Assembly (NCBI GenBank): GCA_014904845.1
Contig: MU119335.1
Coordinates: 62,001-126,000, forward strand
Direction of reading: 5' to 3'
Length of the DNA: 64,000 nucleotides
Source of the DNA: Acephala macrosclerotiorum
Lineage: Eukaryota; Ascomycota; Leotiomycetes; Helotiales; Mollisiaceae
Position 1 is the first letter of the stretch, and each line of letters starts with the position of its first letter. Positions 25,632 to 37,439 of the stretch are shown piece after piece. Both the position numbers and the translations under genes were made by a program. Below the pieces are notes generated by a model, which worked only from the letters and a program-made list of their open reading frames with translations, was not told the origin of the DNA and ran no database searches.

Positions 25632-26621
25632 ATGGCATACAACAATCATCAACAATTCCCATTTTGGGACTTCGTACGAGCTTTCGACCATAACGGAGCT
25701 GGCGTCGACCATCCTGAGGGACATCCTTTCTTCGGGCCGCCTCCTCATCACGGCCCGCCAGGTAGCCACCCACCACCACCTCCACCACCAGGAGCATTCC
25801 CATGGGGTGGTCCGGGTTTCTGGGATCCTCGCGGCGGCTTTGGTGGCCCAGGACCACACGGCGGCAGAGGAGGTCGACGAGGACGCCATCACGATCGACG
25901 TGATCGCGATCCCGAGAACGAGGGATCCCGATCTCGAACAGCATCTCCAAGCGGTGCAGAAGGTGAGGCTGGAGAAGAGCGACCATCTGGAGACGAACGA
26001 CGAGAGCGTCACGGAGGCCGAGGAGGCTTTGGCAGACGTAGAGGACATAGAGGAGGATGGGGACACCATGGACGCAGAGGGCCACCTCCACCATTCGGTG
26101 GTCCAGGAGGAATGGGTGGGTTTGACTTGAGTGGTCTCTTCGAGGCACTCAACCAACATCCAGTAGGACAGCACCCTTGGGCTCAGTGGCTCCGTCAGTA
26201 TGCTGAGCAAGCTGGTGTGGCTCAACGCTCGGGAGAGACGCTCGTCCCCGAAGATGGTGAGAACGGCTTCGTTCCACCCATTGATGTTTTCTCTACGGAG
26301 ACTGCATATATCTTGCACGTTTCTCTACCTGGAGCTAAGAAGCAAGATGTCGGTGTCAACTTTGATTCCGACAAGGGGCTTTTGAATGTCGCTGGCATCG
26401 TTTACAGACAAGGTGATGAGGAGTTCTTGAAGACGATGAGTCAGAGTGAGAGAAAGGTGGGTATCTTTGATCGCAGTGTCAAGATTCCACCAGGGAATGA
26501 GGAGAAGGAGGAAGTTGATGGGGATGCCATCACTGCCAAGTTGGAGGATGGTGTTCTCACCGTCACTATCCCCAAGGTTGAGAAGGAATGGACTGATGTC
26601 AAGAGAGTTGACATCGAGTAA
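25632..26621 (+). CDS. Hsp20/alpha-crystallin small heat shock protein
   Basis: ATP-independent chaperone that binds unfolding proteins. A single exon gives 329 residues. The start is the ATG of MAYNNHQQFPFWDF; the upstream in-frame extension is pyrimidine-rich leader. Residues about 30-215 are a long His/Pro/Gly/Arg-rich disordered region (GPPPPFGGPGGMGGF). The alpha-crystallin domain runs from about 217 (PPIDVFSTETAYILHVSLPG) to the end, with the closing strand motif AKLEDGVLTVTIPKVEKEW. Most fungal Hsp20/Hsp30 proteins are 180-220 residues, so the N-terminal region is unusually long. No intron needed. Confidence 0.93.
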   Translation: MAYNNHQQFPFWDFVRAFDHNGAGVDHPEGHPFFGPPPHHGPPGSHPPPPPPPGAFPWGGPGFWDPRGGFGGPGPHGGRGGRRGRHHDRRDRDPENEGSRSRTASPSGAEGEAGEERPSGDERRERHGGRGGFGRRRGHRGGWGHHGRRGPPPPFGGPGGMGGFDLSGLFEALNQHPVGQHPWAQWLRQYAEQAGVAQRSGETLVPEDGENGFVPPIDVFSTETAYILHVSLPGAKKQDVGVNFDSDKGLLNVAGIVYRQGDEEFLKTMSQSERKVGIFDRSVKIPPGNEEKEEVDGDAITAKLEDGVLTVTIPKVEKEWTDVKRVDIE

Positions 26622-27559
26622 GAGATGGGATGAGAAAGGGCGATAAGGCTTGCTGTTGGAGTTCAGGACTTGGGTTTGATTTGGATATGAATTTCAGCAA
26701 TTTTCATCTCTTGGTATGGTAACAAAATGACCGAAGTGGTCGACAAAAACAATTAAAAAAATGCCAACTGGCAATTCAAAGCCTTCTGCTTCCAATTTTG
26801 ACATCTGAAAGTGATATAATTTGCCTTGAATCGTGACATCGTGAAAATCTAACTCGTGCCTCATAAATTTCAAAACATCGACGCTCCATCATTCTTCTGT
26901 TACTAGAGCCTGCACTGTTGTTCTTCACAATGTCCATTCATCTGGGGAACATCTCATGGGAAAATGTGGCGAAAATTATCGAGGAATTCTCGTCCGAACC
27001 TCAGGCAGACGCGAATGAGCCGAGGCATCAACAGTCCTCCACTGTTCCAGACATCGTGGGACAACCAAAACCTCACTCAAGATTTCCCCCAATTTATTTT
27101 TGCCACCGCAAGATCCTTGAAATCTCCCCTCCTTGTGGCGGTGCAAAGTTCGCTTCGCCTGAACCAATAGGCATCACTGGAGCTAATGTTACGCCACTCT
27201 CTCCACCTAGTAAGTTGCCCCAAGCAACGTCTACCTTATTTTCATCTCACACCATCGCCATCGTAAAAATCTCCGTTCATCAACCGCCGTCAAGAGTTCA
27301 GGACTTTGCGCAAAGAAAACCTGTTCCGTGGTTGAATCATCTCAAGCCAAAATCCGGGTGTTGACATTGCGAAAGCTATTTACGTCATTGCGCTGGCCTT
27401 TTCAATGATAACAATAGCTTCTGAGGATACGTTTCTTTGTCCACAGATCAAGAGACATTCAAAAAGCACTTGACCGCGCGTGCCACTCACCCTCAGGATC
27501 CGTATCCTTCGAATCGCGACCGCTGATTACGAAAACTCTTCAATCAGACCATAAGCAAG
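26622..27559. other. Intergenic, one weak open frame
   Basis: Holds the Hsp20 3' region and the Src1 promoter. A 145-codon frame from ATG at 26930 to 27364 has no recognised domain and is not called. Confidence 0.35.
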
Positions 27560-29847
27560 ATGTCTGACACCGATAGTCTTGACTACCTGCAAACAGGCTT
27601 CGACCCATCGAGTCTAACAGTCCCACGCCTGCGATCCATCCTCGTATCTCACGACATCGAATACCCCTCCGCAGCGAAGAAGCCTCAGCTCATCCAGATC
27701 TTCACCGATAAGGTCCTCCCGCAATCACGCAAGATCCTATCAGCTCGAGCCCGTGCGAAGAGAACAAGCAGAGGGATCACAGATGCAGATTCTCAGGATA
27801 GCACAGTGGGAGCAGACGAGGATGTTATGCCACCACCTCCTACGCCACGAGCTAGATCTGGCAGAAGGACGACTTCTAGAATAAAGGCAGAGGAGAGCGA
27901 GTCCGATGCACCGGTCACGAGAAGTCCTACGAAGAGAACGCGAACGCCTAGTGCCAAGCACCCACGAGCTTCAGACACAGAGACTGGAACAGATCCAGAT
28001 GCTGGACATACCGGTAGATCAGTTCGCAAGTCACGGAGGAGCGACGCCCCTACTCCTGTTGCAGCACCAATCCTTCCACCGATGAAGAAATATGACGTCG
28101 TGGATGATGGAGCAGGTGTGTCGAGAAGGGAGAGCGCTTTCACATACGATAATCCGTTCCAGAGTGGTAGTTCTCCACCACCTGGCCTTGGAAGTGGTGA
28201 GAGGAAGCGGAAGAGTTTAGGAGCTAGTGCAACTAGGGAGCGAAAGAGCATGTCGAGCACAAGAAGGAGTACATCGAGACCACAAGCTGAGGATGGATTT
28301 CATCCGCCGACATCTGCAACGTTCGAGATACCAGTCACTGCATTGAATGGCATGAAGGACGTTGATGAGAATGGAGTCGAGGCCAGCGAGGAGTTCACAC
28401 CAGAGGCGCAGATGGAACTGGTGCGCGAACGAGCAGTCAATGGACAAAGTGCCGCGGGACCATTGCGACCGAAGAAGAAACAGAATCGTGGTATCAGCAT
28501 AAAGGGTCCATTCTCAGCATTGTTGCTTGCCCTTACTATGGGATACGCCTTTTTGTATCAACAGGAGAAGCGAGCAGTTGGCTATTGTGGTGTCGGCAGA
28601 GAACCTACGCAGATCATCCCAGACGGCCTCGAGGTTCCAGACTGGGTCCGCATTCTCGCAGAACCTCAATGCGAACCTTGTCCTCAGCACGCATACTGTT
28701 TTGGCGATATGAGAGTGGATTGTGAACAGGACTTTGTGAAGAAGGAGCATCCGCTGTCTTTAGGAGGGATTCTACCATTGCCACCTACCTGTGAACCGGA
28801 TGGAGAGAAGGTGCGTAAGATCAATGCGGTGGCTGATCGTGTTGTCGAGGAACTCCGCGAGAGAAGGGCGAAGTTCGAGTGTGGTGAATTGACTGATGAG
28901 GCTGGTCTTCCGGAGCCGACAGTTGAGATTGATGCTGAAGAGCTGAAGAAGGAAGTCAGCAAGAAGCGGAGGAAGGGGATGAGTGAAGTGGAATTCGAGG
29001 AGTTATGGGGTGGAGCGATTGGTGAAATCAAAGGGCGAGACGAGGTTGTCAGCAAAGTTGATGGGTAAGTTCGAGTTCCTGGCTTTTCATCCGATTCTTC
29101 GTTTATTATCTGGCGTTCAATCGTTGCAACTCTCCTTCATAACTCCGATCTACTCTTATCTCATATTTTCTATCTCAAATCTACAAAACCACAAAAAATC
29201 TGACGTAGATCCCCACTAACCAGGTTCCTCCTCTCCCCCACAGACCCCACCTCCTCCTCAGCTCTACCTCTCTCGCCCGCCTCCCCCTCAGCTGCGCCAT
29301 CCGACGATCCTTCCGACTCCATCTGGCAAGACATCGTCTCAAAATTGCTTCTTTAGCCCTCCTCTCCCTATTCACCCTCTATATCCGCACCACCCTCTCT
29401 TCCCGCGCCGCCATCACTGCTCAAGTCCCTCATCTCGTCTCCTTGACTCTCGATAGATTGGCGACGCAGGCTGCGCTTCATGCAGCGGATAAAGAGGCAT
29501 ATCCAGACGAGTTTATCTCCATTGGGCAGTTGAGAGATGATGTTTTGAGGGATGAACATAGTCACAAGAAACGCGCAGCATTGTGGGATAAAGTCAAAAA
29601 AGTGGTAGAGCTAAACTCAAATGTTAGGACAGGGCAGAGAGAAGATAGGAATGGTGAAATCTCGAGGGTTTGGGAATGGGTGGGTAATGTGGCGGCGTTG
29701 GATGAGGGTGTTAGTGCAGGGAGGAGGAGGAAGTCAGGACGCGTTAGTTGGGGGGTTTATGATGATACGAGTAGTCCGGTTAGTGGGAGCGATGGGGGGC
29801 CGGAGATGGCACAGAGGGGGTGGAAGGAGGGGAGGCCGATTTATTAG
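27560..29847 (+). CDS. Src1/Heh (Man1-like) inner nuclear membrane protein
   Basis: Inner nuclear membrane protein of the Heh1/Heh2-Src1-Man1 family, which tethers chromatin and works with ESCRT-III in nuclear pore surveillance. Exons 27560-29064 and 29244-29847 join in frame to 702 residues. N-terminus: an HeH/LEM-like motif at about 13-55 (LTVPRLRSILVSHDIEYPS). Then a long Ser/Arg-rich linker with basic clusters, a first membrane segment at about 314-332 (FSALLLALTMGYAFLY), a cysteine-bearing lumenal part (QCEPCPQHAYCFGD), and a second membrane segment at about 530-548 (ASLALLSLFTLYIRTT), followed by the MSC domain with the RDDVLRDEH motif typical of Man1-Src1 C-termini. The acceptor CCCACAG at 29241-29243 was chosen because it alone restores the MSC frame. 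Confidence 0.92.
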
Positions 29848-30743
29848 GTCCTAGCTCTTTTGTCAGGACTTACGTTATCTCGAACTTGATGCTCTTTCAA
29901 GCGCACCTTTTTCTTTACTCTGAGTTTTTCAACACGTCTATTGTTTCACTGTATGGACTACCCACCTTACGTTGCTCTTGTTCGGTTCTTGGCCGCGAAC
30001 ACTGTTCTAGGGCGGAAGTGGGTCACTCTTTTCTTTTCATCTTGATTTCGGCTATTACATGCGTGGAATGGATGGGTGGTTTGGGTGGTTGGGTAACGGC
30101 CTGTAATGGAATGCGATGGGACTATGATACCAAGTTGATACTGTACGTAGCTACGTAGCTCTAGTAGCAATTAATCTAATTTGTGACACACTAGCCTTTA
30201 TAGCATTTGATTTATGAGTGATTGTGATAAGTTAATTGGATGCTAGCGAAATGGGCGAGGCGGAAGCGGGGAGGAGCAGGAATGGAATGGGAAAGGTGCG
30301 GGGAGCGGAGAGGAGCATCACGGAGCCTGAACTCCAGGCCCTGAAGTGAAAGTGTCATCTAGAGGTGGGACATTTTGTGGGTGCAATTGTCCCTTCCTGC
30401 TCGGGACATTGCAAAAAAAAAGGTTTGTTGTACGTCGTAACGCAACCCTGCTCACGAATAGGGCGAGGAAGACCACGAGTCGAGCTCGAGAGAGTCGGTC
30501 AGGTCCTTACGGTTATTCTCGTTGTGCTCGTAGAGAATTTGACCTTACGATGAGGGTTCATTGGGGAATTTGATTTGAAGCAAGCTTTTAATTTCATTGT
30601 TTTCTATTCTTGCTACCATTTTCCGGCCCCTGTTTTGCGCTCTGCACTTGTGTTTGAATCGTTGTTCGCGTTATTAGGACCGCATATCCTTTTGATCATT
30701 CTTCGAGTTCTGTTGGTTTTGTTAGTTCTTGCGTCTCTTTGCG
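29848..30743. other. Intergenic, no gene seen
   Basis: Src1 3' region followed by anonymous sequence, including GGAG/GGGG-rich DNA at 30240-30320. Confidence 0.35.
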
Positions 30744-31082
30744 TTATATCGGGCTATGTAATTTACTTTTCATCTGAACTGAGTCGTCCGAAGATCCAGG
30801 ATTCAGGCGGCGGAAGTAATGCCTGTTCTGCCAGAGATTGATGCCTGTCATCAGAGCCGCCGTGATGCCAAAGATGAGGGTGATCAAGGTGCCGCTGTCG
30901 AGTGTGCTTGTGCTTGATGTTGATTGAGCTGAGGCATTGTTGCTGGAGGCAGCGCTCTCTGGAAAGGAGGAGGTGGTGTTGGTATTGGTTGGGAACGCTA
31001 GGAAAGTCAGACTGGTAGGCCAATTGTGAAGAGAGGCGTGGAGAGGGGATGAGGTACTTGAGTTTCGTCTGAGGATGTGCAT
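30744..31082 (-). CDS. Possible small single-pass membrane protein
   Basis: A 112-codon frame not recognised as any family. It has a Ser/Thr/Asn-rich first half and one hydrophobic segment (LITLIFGITAALMTGINLW) followed by basic residues, the layout of many short fungal membrane proteins of unknown function. It has no frame breaks, but there is no domain evidence; it may be chance. Confidence 0.3.
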   Translation of the reverse strand: MHILRRNSSTSSPLHASLHNWPTSLTFLAFPTNTNTTSSFPESAASSNNASAQSTSSTSTLDSGTLITLIFGITAALMTGINLWQNRHYFRRLNPGSSDDSVQMKSKLHSPI

Positions 31083-32975
31083 GATTTAGTGATTGTGTTG
31101 TGTTTGCGTTCGGTTTATTTCTTGAATGATTGAACTGCCGATCGAGTTGTGGAGGTGAGTTGTGTGTTTTGCTAAATTGTTCAACTCCAACGATGGATAT
31201 TCGTACAATTGACGATGGATGACTGCTATCTTATACCACAGGGGCGTGAACCCAATTCAAAGAGCTCGAATATGGATTTCTACGGCCAAGACATACATCC
31301 ATTGCGTAGCGGTAGCTGGCTTATGCACGTTCAACAATACCGGCTCCATATCATGCACTGAATTGATGGCTCGTAGTCATGCTGATTGGTCAAGGTTGTT
31401 GTTTGTGGGGGCGTATAGGTTTTTGCGTGGCCACCCTTTTGGTAGCCCTGCACAGTACCTCTCGTGAAACACAGTGCCATAGATAATTTCCATCGACGTT
31501 CGACCAGCGTAGGTGATGCGACCACTCGTTGATGACCATCGACCAGACTATCCAGGTCATCTATGACCTGGTGGACGACCTGGTGGCGCTATTTGAGTTT
31601 TTGCGCGCTCATTATGATTATCAAAGGCACATCGGTATTTGAACACTATCAACAGCTATAATGTATATTGTTCACGAGTCAGCGCCAAGGCAGGGGATTG
31701 CGGTTTTTGCACGATCCTCTGTTATACTTCATTGGTTCGCAACTTAGCCATGAGATGATGTTACCCCTGCTTGCAATTGAGAAGTTGATCCCGAAGATGG
31801 CACCTGTATTTGCTTTGAATCGAACGAAATGCATTGGAGCTTCCCGGACGTTTGACATCAAGTGTAGCGCTCGCTTCATTGATTCAATCGCTGTCTGATT
31901 TTTGCACGCCCTTTTTGGACCATCTGGATGGTATGCGTTCGTTATCACTCGATTCAGCTCAGCCCTGCGCAGAAATTCTACCGACCGTATTACCCCAGCA
32001 GTGGCCGAAATATTTGGCGCTGGCATCGCGCAAAAACTTGGATTGACCACCCTCCTACACCAGCTCGCGATCTTTCGCTTCTTTTGAGCCATCAATATAA
32101 CTTTGATGACATAGAACGTGAATTAGACATCCAAATCCTCAATCGCATACTATCGCGGAAATTCCGAAACACTATACTGTTTTATGAACCCCACCATTTA
32201 ATACGGTACAAGCCTAATTCCCGAGAATCTGTTTTCCAAGAGTCTCTTGGAACATGTCTCTGGCTATCTGTTCTTGGCGCGAAGGAGAATATGCTGGTTT
32301 ATGTGCAAAGGTACAAACTTGTAAGGTGATGCTCATTACTCATGGTCCAGCAATTCATAGTTTAGAGTGGATGATTGCACGACCCCATTGCCGATTCCTG
32401 TTTCAAAACATCACTCTACGGAGTAAGCAAATCACTCCCAAAAGCTAGCCTTTGGAGGATGCTGTCACTGGTCACAAGATTTGTAAACTTTCATTGGTCT
32501 ACAGTGCGGGAAAATTTTTGCAGCTCCACGCAGTTCGTCTGTGACTTCATCAGGTGGCAATCGTGGCGTAAAAAGCAACATTGTATGCTGGGGCTTTCAG
32601 GTTTTTGCACGCTCGCTTCACCACGGTGCATGCAGCTTTCGATCAGAACGCCTTGGTGGCCTGCAGTGCGACAGCCTCATTCCCAAAGCTGCCTCGTTAC
32701 AGGGATGGAACATCAATTGGTTGTGGCTTACCGTGCAAATTCATGGGTCTTAAAAGCACCTGAAACATCTGTTCTCATTTTCTTTCGTCTCTCTACACCG
32801 TTCTGCCGCTGTCCAAATAATCACGATTATAGTCCTTCATCCCTGAAACTCCCTGAAGCTCAGAGATGTTGTTGTCATATTTCTTTACAACTCCTCCGAG
32901 ACGTACAGATATCTAAAGGGCTAACTGCACTTTTTATCAATCACAGCCTCACGATAGTCCCCGACAAAGCTAACG
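31083..32975. other. Gene-less stretch with recurring TTTTTGC motif
   Basis: No coding gene supported. The motif TTTTTGC followed by ACG/GCG/GTG occurs at about 31420, 31598, 31704, 31899 and 32602, and in reverse at about 32028. A perfect hairpin CCAGGTCAT-CT-ATGACCTGG lies at 31551-31570. This looks like decayed repeat sequence. Confidence 0.35.
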
Positions 32976-35098
32976 ATGGCTCCGTCGAAACGGGGAGGAC
33001 GCCCAAAGATCCGAAGTTACAAAGATGCGGATCTACATAGGAGAGACACACGAGGATATACTCCATTAGCCATTGCTGCAAGTATTGGTATCTACGAAGA
33101 GGTACTATTTTTGTTAGAGCAAGGCGCCAACCCCAATAGTAGAAGCTATCGCGGCACCAGTGTCATTGCGCATGCAAGAGCTCATCTAGCCCGAGCTCAA
33201 GTCGATGGCCACGAAGAGCTTTATGCTAAGATTCTTCCCTGCGTTGTCCTATTAGTGGATAAGGTGCCAAACCCATTACCACTGCTTACGACGAGTTTTC
33301 TATGCGGACACCAGCATCGGGGCCACAGACGCAAAGCAGGAGATCTATTCGGGACACACTATTAAAGCCATTACTATCCAACACTTCGAAAATTAGATCC
33401 GAGAATAATAATACTTCTCTCAAGCAACGGAAGATCTCCACCCAGATGTTTTGAGGGAGGAACCGGAATCGGAGGAGCTGAAGAATCGATCTCACAATCT
33501 ACAACCATCTCACACGAGAAATATGGATACGGGTCTCAGCATAACTACTGCGGAAGAAATTACCCATCTTATTGAAAATTCTGGTAAAGAGGTGTCTGAA
33601 GAGGTTCGTGGATGGATTAACACCGATGAGTCTGACAACCACGGACCGGATCTGACCCAAAATCTTGCGAATATGCCTGGTCCAGACTTTGAACCTAATA
33701 ACTACGGACCGAGTTTTACCCAATATTTTGCCCATTTCCCTGGTCCGGACTTTGATGCATCTGATGCTGGGCTTGCGAATAACAGAATGACCGAATGGGT
33801 CGACAATGACACACTTGTTGGCGGTATTACGTGGCCATGTTCCCTGGTGCGGTCGCATGCTACACACTCACGTCGTCGCTCGTTCTTCTCTTCCATCAAT
33901 TTAGAGCAACAGAAGTCATGCAAGTTTAGCCTTACTGGGTGCGACAAGGGATACGGTGGCTTAGATAGTGGGACGAATCATCTCAAGACTTCAAGCCATC
34001 AAGTAGGAATTGACTCCCAAGTCATAGAGGACAGGGATGAAATGTGAGAAGCTGGACCGCCGCTTCAGCTCACAGAAGAACCTCAAATCCAGGGGGCGAA
34101 GGAGTATCCCCTATTTGAGTTGCCCGGCGGGATTCAGACTTTCCCAGATGCTGTAATAAGAGTCAATACTCAGGCAGCTCGCTCGACATCAAACAGCCGT
34201 CCACAAAAGCGAACACGACCGGTAGTCTACAGATTTCATGAAACACAAAAGGATTTCTTAGATACCGAAGCCTGGAGGAGCTCGGAATGCCCTAACCTCG
34301 AGCTTTCTAGCCTAGAGGAGGTCAACCAAGAGTGTTTCCAACATTCATTCAACCCCTTTTCTACATTGGCTCTAGATGGGCTTGCGGAAGACGACTTCCA
34401 GCCGTCCAAGCGGCGGAATAGACATAGTTCTGGATTTACGGGCAATCAAGCATCTACCCAGTCATTGAGAAGCCACGGCTCTACGGTTCCTGCCTCCGGA
34501 CAAAGCATTGGTTCCAACCTCTCAATGACAACATCGACAACTTTCGATAGTATAGAAAAATCAACTGAGTCCAGCGACGCTGGTATGATCACCCCAGCGG
34601 AGTACCTCGCAACACCGTGGCGTCGTGTTTGTACTTGCATTTTCTTTTGTAGACCTGGTTTCCCACCGGAGTTATGCAAGCTGTGTGCTGATCATGTGTC
34701 TTCGTCAATCGAACAAGGCTTCAGGAATCCAAACATACTCTCAGATACTGAAGATATGTTGGATATCAATCTGCCGATGGATTCCGGGCGACCGGTGTCC
34801 AGCACGCGAGTACGTGATGCAGAATTTCTGCCATTATCAGAGATTTCAGATACATACAGATTTGTTGAGGACAACATATACGACGCAGAATGATGAATTT
34901 GGGCTTCGATTTATCGTTCCATGATTTTCTGGACCCATTGTAATACAATCTGAGTTCCAATGGCCAGATAACGTGAGTGTATACGCTTGTGGGTTCGAGC
35001 CAAAAGTCATCGCCCTACCAAAGCACTGCACGATCATAGATGCAACAATCGAAAGAAAAGACGTTGCTCTTACATTGGAGTCCGGTAGCTTGTATTAG
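32976..35098 (+). pseudogene. Decayed ankyrin-repeat protein gene
   Basis: The first piece (32976 to about 33262) has one clear ankyrin repeat (TRGYTPLAIAASIGIYEEV, LLEQGANPNSRS) after a basic start. Frame is then lost and resumed in another frame with GAKPITTAYDEFSMRT, lost again near 33445, and resumed at 33451 in a long Ser/Asp-rich frame that continues to 34893 but is cut by TGA at 34045-34047. Another frame change near 34890 and a TGA at about 34924 precede a last coherent stretch (FQWPDNVSVYACGFEPKVIA) ending at 35098. The pieces read as one gene of roughly 700 codons with at least two small indels and two nonsense codons. Some frame changes could be unrecognised introns, so the degree of damage is uncertain. 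Confidence 0.6.
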
Positions 35099-35686
35099 GG
35101 CGATCATGGTATTGAGAAGGAAAGGGCACAGCGTTGCGTTTTCACATCTTGGTAGACTTGTGAATGGAGAATTGATTGCGCGAGAGCAGTTCTCAAGGGG
35201 GCAGCGAAAACAAATTTGACAAAGTAACTATGGAGCGAAGATTGTGATCAATAAAGTAAGAAGGAAAGAAAGATAAGAATAGAATTCTTCTCCTTAGCTG
35301 CTTTATGGGTCAATCTTGCCCTGTGCCCTCGGAGGTGCGAGAGGCTCGTTCAAATAATCCCATTATGTGTCCTCTAGGTAATAGCCTTCCTCTCCTCATG
35401 GAAAGAGATGGCACCGCACCTCCTATCCAAATGACTATCGATACTCTGGCGTGTAAATTTCGTATGGCGCTGGATTGGCTGCGCTGACGCCATTCACCTC
35501 TTGCAAAGGTGTATAGTGTGGTGGGGCTATATGCTCTCTCTTCAAAAATCCTTGTAAATAGCTAGTTTCGAGCGCAGTGCTGGTCACGTGTCTGCTAGTA
35601 CTTAATGAGCTTTCGCTCACCATAGACTAATCAACAACCCTTTCTACTTCTATTTTGACTGATTGATTGATTGATTGATTTACGGA
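35099..35686. other. Intergenic, no gene seen
   Basis: Space between the ankyrin pseudogene and the minus-strand membrane protein gene. Contains a GATT(GATT)n run near 35660 and a GTCACGTGTCTG site at about 35583. Confidence 0.35.
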
Positions 35687-36537
35687 TTACGGATTACTTC
35701 GGATGAGTCTAGCCCACTGGCTAAGACGAACTGACCTACGGTTGGGCCTTTTTGCTTTGTGCTCCATTGCCCTTCTACAATAGGCTACCAATTTCTCGGC
35801 GGCGTTGTTCTGAACTTGTACGGTTGGCATGGTTGGTGTAGTTGCTTTCTTCTGGCTTCGCCATCTGAATATAAAATAACCCATACCGACTCCCAAAATG
35901 GCAACAAGAGGGGCTCCAATGCCAATCCCGGCCTTTACACCGGTGCTCAGCCCACCACTGGTATCGGGGGATGGTGTTGAAGAGCGAGATACAGTAGCAG
36001 AGGCAGCAGTGGAGGCTATCGTGTTTGTACTCGGTCCTGTACTGAATGTGGAGACCACAGAGCTTGTAGAGCTTGACGAACTCGTTATGGTGGCTTTGGA
36101 TGCGATGTTGAACGACCCGGAAACTGCAACAGGACTAGTGGCTCCTTCGTAAACGATGTTCATGACGAACATATTCGATATCGCAAGGTTTTTGCTTGTG
36201 AAGACGTTCCAATCCAACGAAGTGACGTTGACCACATTTTCTGCCCGGTTGACTTAGCATGCCGCAGACTGGACTCTAGATCAAGGCACGATGTACACTT
36301 ACGAGTGAGGTATTCAAAAGGATACAGAATTTCTGTTCCATTCATCTAAGATAAAACCAAAGAGGTCGCCGTTGACGATGTCCCTTCCGTCTATGCAACA
36401 TGCAACACCGAACCCCCAGCGAAAATTGGGTTTTGGGAGGCGGGAGTTCTACTATTTTCTGTAGGGTTGGTGAAGACTATGCCCTGGCCCAAGACTGCCG
36501 CGGTAAAGAGGATAAAAGAGTAGAAGAAGAAATGCAT
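35687..36537 (-). pseudogene. Secreted/cell-wall single-TM protein (Kre9/Knh1-like N-terminus), two in-frame stops
   Basis: Two exons, 36537-36303 and 36240-35687, join in frame to about 262 codons. The start has a signal peptide (MHFFFYSFILFTAAVLGQ) and then a segment resembling the Kre9/Knh1-like domain (NPIFAGGSVLHVA...GTEILYPFEYLT) found in fungal cell-wall proteins. A Ser/Thr-rich stalk follows, then a membrane segment (GIGIGAPLVAILGVGMGYFI) and a basic tail. Exon 1 contains two TAG codons, the first directly after HVA (where Trp is common in the family) and the second just before MNGTEILYP. TGG to TAG and CAG to TAG, both CpA-to-TpA on one strand, explain them. An alternative is one more intron with a weak donor covering both. 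The domain call is moderate. Confidence 0.6.
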
Positions 36538-37067
36538 TCTGAGAGAGGTCCAGAAATCTTTGTCAAAATGTATTCGGATGCGCCGCAAGGACGAAGAGAG
36601 AGGGTGCAAGACCGGGTGGTTGGAAGGTGTGTAGGTGTGTTGGTACAAGTACAAGGTTAAAGAAAGAATCAGCATGCTTGGGTAAGCATTCACTACCAGA
36701 AGGGAATCGAGTGCTTTCCCTCCAGCACCCATTATTTCAATGTAGTTCTAATGGGGGCACAGCACAGCAACAAGGTTGGGGCTGGGCTGTCAAGGGGGCA
36801 CTAGCACCCTTGGATTGTATATTTCAGGCTCCTCAAGCCAAGTCAAATCTCCCCCACATTGGTTACCAGTGTGGTGGGCGAGACACCACGCGCTTGCCGC
36901 TTGCGTATCGGTCCTGTACCAGAAGTACAATATTCTCCTCTGAATGGAAACGATGAGCAATACTCCTCAAAGGAGCGGCTTTTCGTTTTAGACATAGTTG
37001 CGTTGATTTGATTGATCAAATTACGCGAACGAGCGGGGATTGCAAGATTGACAGACGGCGACGAATA
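36538..37067. other. Intergenic left of the 372-bp MITE
   Basis: Promoter side of the membrane-protein gene. No gene seen. Confidence 0.35.
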
Positions 37068-37439
37068 CGGAGAACGCGGTCAAAAGTCTGGGTCTACAGG
37101 GTATGTGCCCTGTAACTGCCCTGTAATGTCTCAAGCCATGCCCTAAAAGGTGATCGTCCACAGAACTCACTGTAAATACGCCTCAACCCACTAGAGAACA
37201 GCGCTGTAACTGCCCTATAAAGTCTCAAGCTATGCTTTGTAGGGTAATTATCCACAAAACCCACTATAAATACGCCTCGACCCACTAAAGAACAGGCTCT
37301 CAAGCCCCGAGGAGGAGTAGAATTACGAAGGGATGCCTCAAGCGAGCCAATCAAAGGAGATTGCAGGGCTTGCGTGAGACATTACAGGGCATTATAGGGC
37401 ACATACCCTGTAGACCCAGACTTTTGACCGCGTTCTCCG
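37068..37439. mobile_element. 372-bp MITE with long inverted repeats, TA target
   Basis: Flanked by TA on both sides (37066-37067, 37440-37441), the target of Tc1/mariner/pogo transposases. The two ends are inverted repeats that match perfectly for 44 bases, starting CGGAGAACGCGGTCAAAAGT and continuing to ATGTGCCCT, then remain similar for another 30 or so. The interior has two tandem copies of a 94-bp unit (about 37110-37203 and 37204-37297) starting CTGTAACTGCCCT. No coding capacity. It may be moved by a transposase encoded elsewhere; its ends do not match the two transposons in this window. Confidence 0.9.
37110..37297 (+). repeat. Two 94-bp tandem copies inside the MITE
   Basis: Copy 1 begins at 37110 and copy 2 at 37204. 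Both share CTGTAACTGCCCT, GTCTCAAGC, ATCCACA or TCCACA, AAATACGCCTC and CCCACTA-AGAACAG. Differences between them are largely C/T and G/A transitions. Confidence 0.8.

Noticed and set aside
25359..26318. 319-codon minus-strand frame opposite the Hsp20 gene
   Set aside because: It is antisense to a well-supported alpha-crystallin gene, has no domain, and is explained by the repetitive GC-rich composition.
26930..27364. 145-codon frame between Hsp20 and Src1
   Set aside because: No recognised domain; a second overlapping frame is equally open; too weak to call.
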